A DNA stretch of 64,000 bases from Ailanthus altissimus (lineage: Eukaryota; Streptophyta; Magnoliopsida; Sapindales; Simaroubaceae), in NCBI GenBank assembly GCA_946807835.1, contig OX327683.1:12405001-12469000 (forward strand). Direction: 5' to 3'. Position numbers and translations under genes: made by a program. The notes below the pieces were generated by a model, which was not told where the DNA came from, made no database searches, and worked only from the letters and a program-made list of their open reading frames with translations. This document shows, piece by piece, positions 25,346 to 35,064 of this stretch (its first letter is position 1; each line of letters starts with the position of its first letter).

Positions 25346-26620
25346 GAAGACAAAAAGAGAGTTGAAAATATTGTGGTTGATCACTTGTATAGACTTATTT
25401 GTGATGAATCTTTAATAATTAATGATATATTTCCAGATGAACAACCTTTTGGCATTGTTAATTTACCTTGGTTTACTGACATTGCTAATTTTCTTGTTAT
25501 AGAAAAACTTTCACCTCATTGGCAAGCCCTACAAAAGAAAAATGTTATGCGAGGTACGCAATTTTTTTTAGGAGGATCCATAACTCTTCAAATATTATCC
25601 TAACTAAATCATAAGATGATGTGTGCTTGATAATAAAATTCAAAAGCTTGTGGTAGTTATTTTTCTTCAAAGCAAATTATAGCAAATATTTTGCAATGTA
25701 GATTTTTTTAGCCCACTTTATTCAAAGATACACATGTATTTTGTAAAATGTGTGAAAATTGTTAAAAATTGAGATCCATTTCAAAACAAAATATGATGCC
25801 TTTGAATCTCATTCTAATTAAAAAAATTTATTACTGAGGGTAGATTTCTTGGTCGCACTAGATTATATGTTTTAAAATAGATTAAGATAATTCTATGTTG
25901 AAACAATGAGCACAAAATGCTCATAAACTTTTTAAAAGAAAATATCTTAAGTCGATGTTGAAAAAGATTATATGTTAAACTTTTTAATAGGCTGTTTGAA
26001 ACATTAATGAGAAAATATTGAATTACTCACAAAGTTGCCACCTTTTATCACCTTCAAACAAGCGGACAAGTTGAATTAGCTAATCGAGAGATAAAACCAA
26101 TTTTGGAGAAAACCGTAAGCCCAAATCGCAAAGATTGATCTTTAAGATTTAATGATGCACTTTGGACTTATTGACCTGCTTTTAAAAATTTATTTGGTAT
26201 ATCTCCTTATAGGCTAGTTTATGAAAAAATTTGTCACTTGCTAGTGGAACTTGAGCATAAAGCCTATTGGGCATTAAAACTTTTAACTCAAACCATGATG
26301 CTAATGGACAGATACATAAATTACAAATAAATGAACTTGAAGAGTTGAGTAATGATGCATATAAGAATTCAAAAATTCATAAAGTTAAAATCAAAGGTTT
26401 TCATGATAAAAAATTCTAAGAAAGATATTCAAAGTTGGTTAGAATGTTTTATTTTATAAATCTCAACTTCACATATTCCCTTGGAAATTAAGGTTAAGTG
26501 GAGTGGCCATTTTGTTGTGAAACATGTGTACCCTTATAGAGCTATGAACATTGAAAATCCTAAAAATGGTAATATATTTAAAGTAAATGGGTAAAGACTC
26601 TAACAGTTTCTAAAAACTAA
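25346..26620 (+). pseudogene. int: E1 integrase pseudogene, RT and RNase H deleted upstream
   Basis: Begins with the post-RNase H linker (RVENIVVDHLYRL) and FPDEQPFGIVNLPWFTD. The zinc-binding HHCC domain is only traceable (about 25600-25790). The catalytic core shows its glutamate block near 26040-26090 ([15 protein letters not shown]). The C-terminal domain follows ([22 protein letters not shown], then a trace of the SRWSGPF-like module near 26490-26600). Many frameshifts occur. The 61690-63044 copy is the same domain in better condition. This integrase would insert the cDNA, and no working copy exists here. Confidence 0.82.
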
Positions 26621-26896
26621 GTTTTTCAAGAAGAAATTTTGTCCTTATCTTGTCCTTGTTATGAGACCAATTAATTTTTGTTGTACATATTTATATATAT
26701 TTGTCCTTCTTCTAACATTATTTATTTTCCATACTTGTAGGTTAGTTTAAGTATCTTTTTTGTTTTAATATTGTTTTGTACCTAGTTAAGTGATAGATAA
26801 CGATATTCTGTGATATTTCAAGTCAGTTTAGTCTGTTTCCTATAATTATTGATACAAAAAAGTCTTCTCTGTCTTTCTCTCATTTCTCTTACAAAA
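26621..26896 (+). other. E1 spacer between integrase and aORF1
   Basis: T-rich non-coding spacer. The matching spacer in the second element is 63045-63273. Both end in a pyrimidine-rich leader just before ATGGATAGC. Confidence 0.6.
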
Positions 26897-27401
26897 ATGG
26901 ATAGCATTTTGATGAATTTGAAAAAGCATTTTCCCTATTTGTCTCAAAATGCCTCAAAGAAAATTTACTAAGCCCGATGTGAAAGATTACGACTATTAAT
27001 GATTATGAACATACCTGTTGATGTACATTTATTAATTGAAGCTAATGTCTGATTGGTAGGTGAGTTTTCATATTCATTAGTTACCTACATACTAGGTTTA
27101 GGTAAAAGATCTTTTTGTAAAAAAGCGAAGAGCAAAAAAGATTAGGTGTTTGTTATAAGTGTGCACGTACGACTTGTAACACAGATGCCGTACTTTAGGA
27201 TTGGTGTTTATAAATCATGAAGATAAAATTAGATTCATTAGGGATGGATTGAGTAAGGAGTCTTTGGATGATATCTTAATCCCTCTTTAGACACATCCTA
27301 GTGGATATGTGCATATTGCCATTCGTAATTTATGGGAATTATTCCTAAAGAAACATGAGTGGTACAGTCTTGAGAATCTGACTCTAAAAGATCATGTTTG
27401 A
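26897..27401 (+). pseudogene. Extra ORF 1 (aORF1), basic Cys-containing protein, carlavirus CRP-like layout, broken
   Basis: ATG at 26897 opens MDSILMNLKKHFPYL. Then come stops at two places, a hydrophobic stretch (NIPVDVHLLIEANV), LGLGKRSFC, a lysine/arginine patch, and the pair CYKC followed by AR..CN (about 27150-27185). A charged tail follows (EDKIRFIRDGLSKESLDDIL). At least two stops and one or more frameshifts break it. The same order occurs in 63274-63779. A basic patch immediately before a CxxC finger, with a DV..LI segment upstream, is the layout of the small nucleic-acid-binding, silencing-related proteins of carlaviruses. That link is inference from layout and short motifs only. 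It may instead be an unrelated basic zinc-finger protein. It lies between integrase and the 3' LTR, so it is element cargo. Confidence 0.6.
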
Positions 27402-27697
27402 TAATTTATAAGAAAATTAGATGGAAAACCTATTCCCGACCCATAGAGGGTGTTTAACCCATTTCAGGACGTAAAACTAGAGAAAGATGTGAGCCACAAT
27501 CACAACTACCTGTACATTTGCATGTTAGTCGCTCTTTTTGAATAATTTGCAATTTAATTTTATTTTTTGACAATAGCCAACTACGTAGACTTTACATTAC
27601 AACATCTTCTTTTTTTTTCGATTCTATAAAAGCACTGCTTTACTTCTACATATTCATACAAATTCAAAATCAATTAAAGTTTAGAGTAAGTGCAATA
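27402..27697 (+). other. Spacer between aORF1 and aORF2
   Basis: Non-coding, with a conserved stretch also present after aORF1 in the second element (CCTATTCCCGACCCATAGAG, 27429-27448 and 63807-63826). The right half becomes T-rich and leads into a TATA box. Confidence 0.6.
27624..27631 (+). promoter_or_regulatory. Candidate TATA box for the LOG-like ORF
   Basis: CTATAAAAGC (27624-27633) lies about 70 bases before the ATG at 27698. A transcript starting about 30 bases downstream would have a leader of roughly 40 bases. This could be an internal promoter captured or evolved with the ORF, but TATA-like strings are common in AT-rich DNA. Confidence 0.35.
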
Positions 27698-28235
27698 ATG
27701 GAAAAAACCTTGACTCATAGATTTATAAAAATTTATGTTTTTTATGGATCCTACCTCGAGAGAACTGGAGAGTTTTTAGAAGTAGCAGAAACTCTTGGTA
27801 AGGTGTTAGCTGAATGAAATATGCATTTAGTATATATGGAGGTAGACATGGGTTAATAAGGGGTATAGTAAAAGATGCACAAAATAATAACAGTCGTGTT
27901 TTGGGTATCATCCCGAAATCTTTAATTGTTGAGAATATTATAAGAAAACTAGCTGGGGATGAGTTACAGGTTTCAACTATACATCATAGAATGCCTTTAA
28001 TGTTTGGGAATTCAATTGCCTTCATAGCTGTACCAAGAGGTCTTTTCATGGTTATCTTGTGGAAAAATAATTCATTTCACATTTGGCACGGTGGATCTTT
28101 ATTTCTGCTTCAACTATTGATGAGTTGATTGAAACTGCACTTGTCCCTCTATCTGATCCAACATTATATGAGTTGGATTGGTTTATTGCTAATAGTGAGA
28201 AAAAATACAAGATAGATTTGACTCTCCGTCTGTAA
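27698..28235 (+). pseudogene. Extra ORF 2 (aORF2), LOG-like cytokinin-activating enzyme, broken
   Basis: LOG enzymes release active cytokinin bases from their riboside 5'-monophosphates in the plant cytosol. The frame opens MEKTLTHRFIKIYVFYGS (LOG: start, beta strand, C/YGS loop), then EFLEVAETLGKVLAE, a stop, NMHLVY, and after a one-base shift GGRHGLIRGIV (the GGGS.GLMG nucleotide-binding glycine loop). RVLGIIPKSL, ELQVSTIHHRM and SIAFIAVPRGL follow, matching VLGIIPK, V..MH.R and DAFIALPGG. The PGGxGTxEE motif is damaged (PRGL, no GTxEE) and about 40 residues before the C-terminal ISASTIDELIE segment are missing. No introns are visible, although plant LOG genes have several. It lies inside E1 between aORF1 and the 3' LTR. 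It is non-functional as read. Confidence 0.82.
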
Positions 28236-29331
28236 CTTCTCTACTCTTATATTCTTACAATATTTTATTTTCATTAGAATGGCTTGTTTTATTTTGTTGC
28301 AGATTTCATTTGAATAAAAGTTGTTCCAGTTATACTTCTATATATAACTCTTTTTATATTTTTACATTAAGGACAATGTTTCAATCTAGTTAAAAGGAAT
28401 GATAGTTCATATAAAATGTTAGTGTTAATTTTTGTAATCATTTTGTTATTGTTTTTATAAAAAAAATTGACATTGGCATCACGAATGGCATAAGTAAGGG
28501 TTCATATTTGGACTCTTGAAACGCATTCTAACCCACTTGTTATTATTATTATTTTTGTTATTTTATTTTTATTTTTATTTTTTTTTAGCATTTCATGCAC
28601 ATGTGTTCTTAGTAGTTCTTATGTTAATAAGTTTGATTTTCTAAGTGGTATGATTTCAAAATTATTTAACTTTAGTCACTTTTCTATCTAGGTTACTAAA
28701 GAGCGAGTTTCGAAATCAATCTTATTTTGTAATGTTTTCTTATGTTCTTCACATTATAAAGAAAAAAAGTCACTTCATTCAATAAAGTCTTCTTTCAATT
28801 TTAGAAGACAAAAGTGTAAAAAAAAAGGTTAATTCATTTTAATAAAGTCTTTATTTTATAAAAAAAAAGTCTTTAGGTAGTTTTTCTCGTCGGGCTCTAT
28901 TTGCAATATTCGTGATTAAAGTCCTAAAAGCTAGCACATGGCAAGAGTGGTGTAACTCTAAACAATTAATTTTCTTATCTTTGAGTCAATGTTAGTTGGT
29001 CTGTTTATCCTTAAATATGACTTTTTCTTAAGCGCTTATCTATTTTTTAACTCTATAAGTGAAATCTTAACCCTTGAAATAGTTATTCACCCAAGAGGAT
29101 ATAGAGTTGAAGCTTTTACTTGGAGAAAATTTTCAAGACTATATATATTGTGGTTTGTGGTAAGAAGGTTTTGGCTTAGTTCACATATACATAATTTTGA
29201 AAGTTATGATTGAAATAAGCTTGATAGCAATTGTGATCTTAAAATGACGCTTTGTTTGAAATACTTATATAGTTTTTTAATTTATTTACGCTTGAATTGC
29301 TAGGGACTAACAATAAACTGGTTGGGAGTTG
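28236..29331 (+). other. E1 3' non-coding region and polypurine tract
   Basis: Contains ACATTAAGGACAATGTTT near 28365, a string usual in the 3' non-coding region of Athila elements, and T-rich stretches. It ends in GGTTGGGAGTTG (29320-29331), a degraded polypurine tract abutting the 3' LTR. The ORF at 28989-29213 matches nothing recognisable. Confidence 0.6.
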
Positions 29332-30778
29332 TGATGAACACTTGAAAATGCATAGTTGTTAAGAGCTTCAATCATCATTTTACATTCAGAATACTACTTA
29401 ATTTTAACATTTTTGTAGTTTTAAACCAGAAGTAAAGTGTTGTCCTTAATTTGTGATTAATGAACATTTTTGTGTAAGTTTAGTAAAATGGACATAACTC
29501 TCAATCTAAAATTCAAAATTAAGAAACTATTGGATCCAGAGAAGCATGACTCAATCCTACACAAAATTAATGAACAATCAAAAGCCCAAATCTAACATAT
29601 TATGGACTGAAATTAAGACACAATAGAACTGAACTGCAAGCTACGCTTGGCCTGACCCACTTTCTGTATTTGGACCGTATCTTACAAACTATGTATCTAA
29701 TTAGTACTATCCCAGAAGTTATGAAAATATAAGTCAATTATCTACAACTCTTATATTGGTCACAAAGTCCAATTCGATTGGCTTTATAGTTAATACGGTA
29801 TTGTAAATTTGATGGATGATTTGGTATTCAACAATGTGGAAGATTTAGTCAAACTAGAATAGGTTTTTTATATTTGCTTATTTAAGGACACTCTTGCCCA
29901 CTTTTTGTATTTGGACCGTATCTTCAAAATATGTATCTAATTAGTACGATCCTAGAAGTTATGAAAATATAAGTCAATTATCTACAACTCTTATGTTGGT
30001 CACAAAGTCTAATTCGATTGGCTTTATAGTCAAAAGGGTATTGTAAATTCGATGGATGATTTGGTACTCAACAATGTGGAAGATTTAGTCAAACTAGAAT
30101 AGTTCTTTTATATTTGCTTATTTAAGGATACCTTTGCTAAGAGAGAGGGGGGAGGATAGGGCGACGACATCTCTCTTTTGTTATTTTGTAATCAATAGTT
30201 CACTTTTTATTATATTTTATTTTCTCAAGTTATGTTGTTCTAAACTCCTAGTTAGGTTTAGGAGGGAAACACTTAATGGAATTGTAGTTTTGTTTCTTCG
30301 ATCTTATTTTTACATTTCAATGTTTATGGTTGTTTTTAAATATTTTGATTTATTATTTATAAAAATTATTTTGATTTTATTAAAACCTTGTTTCGTTACA
30401 AAATAAGGGCAAACGAAAAGCTTAAAAAGATCTTTTATATATCAACAACTTATTCTTCTAAATGACGTTTTCAAACAATTGAAAAGTCTTTCTCAAATGA
30501 GTAAAGAGAATCAAAGATCTCTCTTATAATATAAATAAGTGTAGATCTCTAATACATTAGTATTTTTTCAATTAATTTCTTAATTTATATGTGGTACCTT
30601 TTTCCTTTAAAATCAACCGACACTCTTTCATCTTTGGATACAACACTTAATCACTTTTAATCATTTTCACAATAACTTTTGCTTTTAGTAATCACTTTAT
30701 GTGAATACAACACTTAAACTCTCGAATTAAATACTTTTTAATACTTGTACTTAGTAAAATAATATTTGAGTTTAACTA
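29332..30778 (+). repeat. E1 3' LTR with internal tandem duplication
   Basis: It starts TGATGAACACTTGAAAATG and ends TTTAACTA, where the 5' LTR ends GTTGTAGCA; the CA is mutated. Perfect TSD GGACA follows. It is longer than the 5' LTR because a 241-bp stretch is repeated. Confidence 0.88.
29656..30137 (+). repeat. Two tandem 241-bp units in the E1 3' LTR
   Basis: Unit 1 is 29656-29896 and unit 2 is 29897-30137. Both contain TATTTGGACCGTATCTT, GAAAATATAAGTCAATTATC and AACAATGTGGAAGATTTAG. The 5' LTR has one copy, so the duplication arose after integration or by slippage while copying this LTR. Confidence 0.88.
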
Positions 30779-30783
30779 GGACA

Positions 30784-31366
30784 CTTGACATATATGTATT
30801 CAACCCTTCAATTTTTAACCACGAACACATTGCTTTTCACTTAACAATTCTGGTAGTCTATATATTTTATTTTATTTTCATCTTCCTCTTGTTGGGAAAA
30901 TTGTTTTTTTCTATCCATTGAAAAATTGTGGGAACTTGAAAACCACGCTATTCGACTCTATTAATTTCGCTAGTGGTGGAGCACTAGGCCGAGAAGCAAT
31001 AAATTTTAAAGACACTCCCCCCAATTCTATAACTCCCCGTCATTAATTACCCTTTGAAATGTTTAATCTCACACTAAGTACTGTGGAGTGTATTCACAGG
31101 CCTCTTCTGCTTCTTTTTAATTAGATGGGCCTATTCAAAATTGGTTCACAATATTGAGCAGTTCTATTGGGCCACCTCATCAATCCCAAATAAAAATTAC
31201 CCTTTAAAATGTTTAATCTCGCCGTAGATAGTTTGGAGTGTATTCAAACTTCTCAGAAGATTCTCTTTAAAAATAAAAACCTTGTCATAAGATATTGATT
31301 CATAGGTTAAGTTGGCTTCGTTTTAATTAGATGGGCCTATTCAAAATTGGTTCACGACATTGAGTA
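30784..31366. other. Non-coding with short direct repeats
   Basis: No gene is seen. TTAATTAGATGGGCCTATTC occurs at about 31117 and 31322. CCCTTTGAAATGTTTAATCTC and CCCTTTAAAATGTTTAATCTC occur at about 31048 and 31200. These show a local duplication with a period near 150-205 bp. Confidence 0.55.
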
Positions 31367-31933
31367 TAGAGATAACAAAATTTAAATATAAATTCTTTTG
31401 TGATCTTAGAATTTTGATTTTTTTTTTAATTTAAATTTTTTTAGATCTGAATCTGAGTTGACCTGGATTAATTTTTATATTTCAATTTTTTTAAAATTGT
31501 AAAGCATCTTTCATTATGTTAGATTGGTCAGAACAAATTAGTCTCATAACAATTATTAACGGGTCCTATTTTGCATCAACTTTCTAACATACTTCAATTT
31601 CATACCAAAGGCATATGAGATTTGCATGAAATATGAAACTAATTAATTAAGTTTTTCATCCTATTTCCCACTTTTTGTAGACACAAGTCAGACAAGTCAC
31701 AAGACTCGAGAGTCCTTTTCCAAATTCCAATAACCTTTCTGCAAATGAATAGAACTTTTTTAAATTAAAATAAAAATAAAAATTAAAAAGTCTGAGTTTT
31801 TGGATTCGGGTTTCTCAAATAGTATGAATCTTAGATCCAAGATTTACATAAGAAAATAAAATTTGAACTCGAAAAAATTTAAAAATTTAAAATTTAAAAA
31901 TTTTTTTGGATTCGATTTTTTTTGCTATCTCTA
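31367..31933. mobile_element. hAT-like MITE, 567 bp
   Basis: The ends TAGAGATAACAAAATTTA and (minus strand) TAGAGATAGCAAAAAAAAT are inverted repeats. The 8-bp flanks ATTGAGTA (31359-31366) and ATTAAACA (31934-31941) differ by three transitions. The empty site exists nearby: the duplicated segment at about 31145-31175 reads ATTGAGCA without the insert. The interior is AT-rich and non-coding. Confidence 0.7.
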
Positions 31934-34066
31934 ATTAAACAATTCAATTGGGCCATCTCATCAATCCCGAATAACAATTTTTTTTATTATTAAAAGAGAA
32001 GTTACACCTTAACCCACAAAAATTGATGAAAGTAATATAAACATCCTTATAGTTTATAAAAAGACACATAAACCTTTCATTTTCTAAAACATTTCTTTAA
32101 TTTTGGATTAAAAAAAATACTCTAAAAATATGAAAACATCTTTTTCACCCTTTAAATGATACATGACATATTTTTATCCATTCTTTTTTTAGTAGTTTTA
32201 GTAATTAAATCATATTACTAGTCAACAACTATCTTTATCCCTTGTCAGTTAATATTATTGATTTTCACATTTATCCCTTGTCAGTTAATATTATTGATTT
32301 TCACATTTATCCCTTGTCAGTTAATATTATTGATTACTTGTGAAAGATTAATGTTGCCAGCAAAAAGACTAATTGGTTCACTAAAAAAATACTTTTGAAC
32401 TCCAAATTTTACGATTTACCCACCCATTAATAGTAATAATTTCAAAAATATAAGTAATGCAAGAGTGAGAAATGGATGGAGAAAGGTAGTGATCATTACG
32501 GCAATGCCTTTCAACGACAAAATATTATGGTGCATTGCCACTTAAATTTGATAGATCATCAGCTAATGATTTGAGATATGGTGGCAGTGCATGTAATGTA
32601 CTACCATTAAAAGGTGCTACAATAACTACCACCTTTCTATATTAATCTCTCTTTTCTACTATTTTAACAGCAAAATTTACATTGTTATTATATATATATG
32701 ATGAAATTTGAAATATAAAGATGGCTATAATAAATTGATCGAATGGTATCATTAGTGATTGATGACCATCACCATTGACCAACAATGACATTCGATAGTA
32801 ATTATTTTTTAAAATTTTATTTAATAATATTAGAAATATTTAATTAAAAGTTTTAATTTAGAATTCAATTGACCATTTTACCTTTTTAATAATCTAATCA
32901 AACATAATCCAGATGGAAGTCTATATGTCCTTTTCAAAATTATGGGAGTCTTTATATCCCTTTTTAAAAATTAAATTATAAAAAGAGTTAAATCTAATTT
33001 TACCTTCTTCCTTTTATGTTGTTCTTTAGTTTTCTTTTCTCATTTTCTTTCTTTTGACCCCAAAATTTAATCAACTTAAAACCAACGAGTGAAATTTATT
33101 TTTTATGGGTCAACTAGACTTTCGGAGGAATTGGTAAATTGGTTCACTCCAAGAAAATTAGATCTATCGAAAATCATACAATCAAAGAAAAATATAAGGT
33201 CGTGCTAAAAGTTATTTTGGTGGAGATACTGATGCTTAAGTTAGCAACGGTTAAAAAAAGAGGAGAAAATAGTATAAGGGCAAGAAGAAAAGGTGATGAG
33301 TGGTGAAATGGAAGTTTTGTTGAGTGCTTAGAGGCTAAGAAGGCTCTAAATATTGAAGGATAGTCTATATATGTATATTTAAATGCTGATACCTATATCT
33401 ATATGGATGTCAATATTGATCATCATTATCATGCGTGTCCTATGTTTGTTCTCCCTTTAACTCAGCAATTTGGACTCTATTTATAAAATTGTAATGTAAG
33501 TTTAATATGTTGTTGTAGAATCCTAATACGGTTAAAAGTTAGTAAGACTTCTCCTTCTTGGATTTATACATTAGAGTTTTATTTAAATAAGGTTAGACAT
33601 TTCTTACATATGTAGGACTTCTTCTAAGATTATTGGAGTCATATTTGTGAAAGGTATATCAAGTTTGTGATTTTCAATTGTAAGTTCATTTTAGGGTACT
33701 TCTGCACGACCAAGGTGGTCAATTAACTCGAGGAGGGATACCTAATATCAAGGATGATGATGGAGAGAAGAGGACTAAAGCCAACTTGAGGACATCTACA
33801 TACCTTTGTAATATCTAGGCCTTGAGCTCATGGGATTGCGCTTTGTGGGCTATATAGCAAATGGGTTGGGCTTTGTAGTGATTGGGCCTGTAAGTCGAAT
33901 TCAGGGGAACAGAGGTCCCTTAATTTTTAGTATTAACTTATTGATACTAAAAACTTTATAAGTTTAGTCCTTTAAATTGAGTAGTCTTCGGAGTGCCTTT
34001 TGATATGATTGACTAAAGTCCTTTGCTTGTCAATTTAAGGTAATGCTCCAAATCGAGTATTATATC
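31934..34066. other. Non-coding, nothing recognised apart from a short tandem repeat
   Basis: AT-rich DNA without a supportable reading frame or element end. It contains the 36-bp repeat listed separately. Confidence 0.45.
32234..32336 (+). repeat. 36-bp tandem repeat, nearly three copies
   Basis: Units start at 32234, 32270 and 32306 (TTTATCCCTTGTCAGTTAAT...). They are essentially identical, with the third cut short after TTGATT. Confidence 0.95.
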
Positions 34067-34341
34067 TTTGTAGAGGATATATGCACTGGTTATTAAGATT
34101 CCCCATTTGTATATGTCTTTGCAAGGAAATGGATGCACTAGTTAGTGAGATTCCCTTTTGTTTATGTCTTTGTAGGGAATAGATACACTAATTTGGTGAG
34201 ATTATCTTTTGTAAATATCTTTGCAGGGAATGGATGCATTGGTTAGAGTTTCCTTTGTATATGTCTTCGTAGGGGAATGAATGTCTGATTTTGTGAGATT
34301 CTCATTTGTTTATGTCTTTGTAGGAGAATGGATGCACTAAT
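34067..34341 (+). repeat. 51-bp minisatellite, left part
   Basis: Five full diverged units and the start of a sixth, of about 46-52 bp, with the pattern TTTGTAGGGAATGGATGCAC, then GGTTAGTGAGATTCCC, then TTTGTAAATGTC. The array resumes at 38099 after the copia solo LTR. About 13 units exist in total. Stops in all frames make it non-coding. Confidence 0.85.
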
Positions 34342-35064
34342 TGTTGGAGATGGTAATTACGTGCTATTTTAATATTGTATGAATATTAATTGTTTAATAT
34401 TTATACAATATAAAATTTAAATAAAATTATTAATATTATAATAAATGATAAGATGCTTGTAACGTTTTAGATATTGTATGACCTAAAAGAGTTCAGATCT
34501 GGTCTAAAGGAGTTTAGATCAGTACTAAGAGTTAGTACCACTGAGAGTTATAAATGCTAAGAGTTAGTACTACTGAGAGTTAGCAGATTATAAGAGTCAA
34601 CGAAAATCTAAGAAGTTAGAGCTTTGTCTAAAATAGGATAAAGACCCGAGAATATATTAGTAATGACATAGTTACAAAGAGTTACAAATGGTGCTAGGAA
34701 ATGTCATTATACAGTCTATTATTAAAAATTATATTTTTGATTTCTTTTATCGATGTGATTCTGTTGGTAAAACCCTTTTATATATATTAGTGTATGTTTA
34801 TATTTGGATGGTCTAGATGATTAGTTTTAGCAAACTTGAGCTTAGTGAAAGCTCATATAGGCATACAGGTATTCAATAAGGATTGGGTATTGAACAAACT
34901 CCAAGACCTCTAATAGACATCTCATAAAGCCGTTAATGGCAGGTCTTCTTGAGTTAAGTAGTATTCGTAGTCTTTTGACTTAAGCGCTATGGTGGGTTTG
35001 AGAGCGATCTACCATACCTTAGTTCACGGAGGTCAGAGACCTTTCATAGTCTGACCGTTGCATG

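Larger units (their letters stand above)
18532..30778 (+). mobile_element. Athila-type LTR retrotransposon with two extra ORFs (element E1)
   Basis: Two LTRs (18532-19723 and 29332-30778) bracket a primer-binding site and decayed gag, protease and integrase. A perfect TSD GGACA lies at 18527-18531 and 30779-30783. Total length is 12247 bp, or about 9455 bp without the nested family I LTR. Reverse transcriptase and RNase H are missing: the sequence passes from the region just before RT (about 25345) straight to the region just before integrase. Downstream of integrase are a basic Cys-containing ORF (26897-27401) and a LOG-like ORF (27698-28235), both inside the LTRs. All frames contain stops, so the copy is dead. 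Confidence 0.92.

Noticed and set aside
26897..27401. Endogenous copy of an RNA virus integrated in the retrotransposon
   Set aside because: Only one small ORF resembles a carlavirus product. No replicase, triple gene block or coat protein is nearby, and the ORF recurs at the same place in a second element, so it is element cargo and not a separate viral integration.
28989..29213. Possible third extra ORF of E1 (74 codons)
   Set aside because: No motif, very hydrophobic by chance in T-rich DNA. The E3 counterpart lies outside the window, so it cannot be tested.
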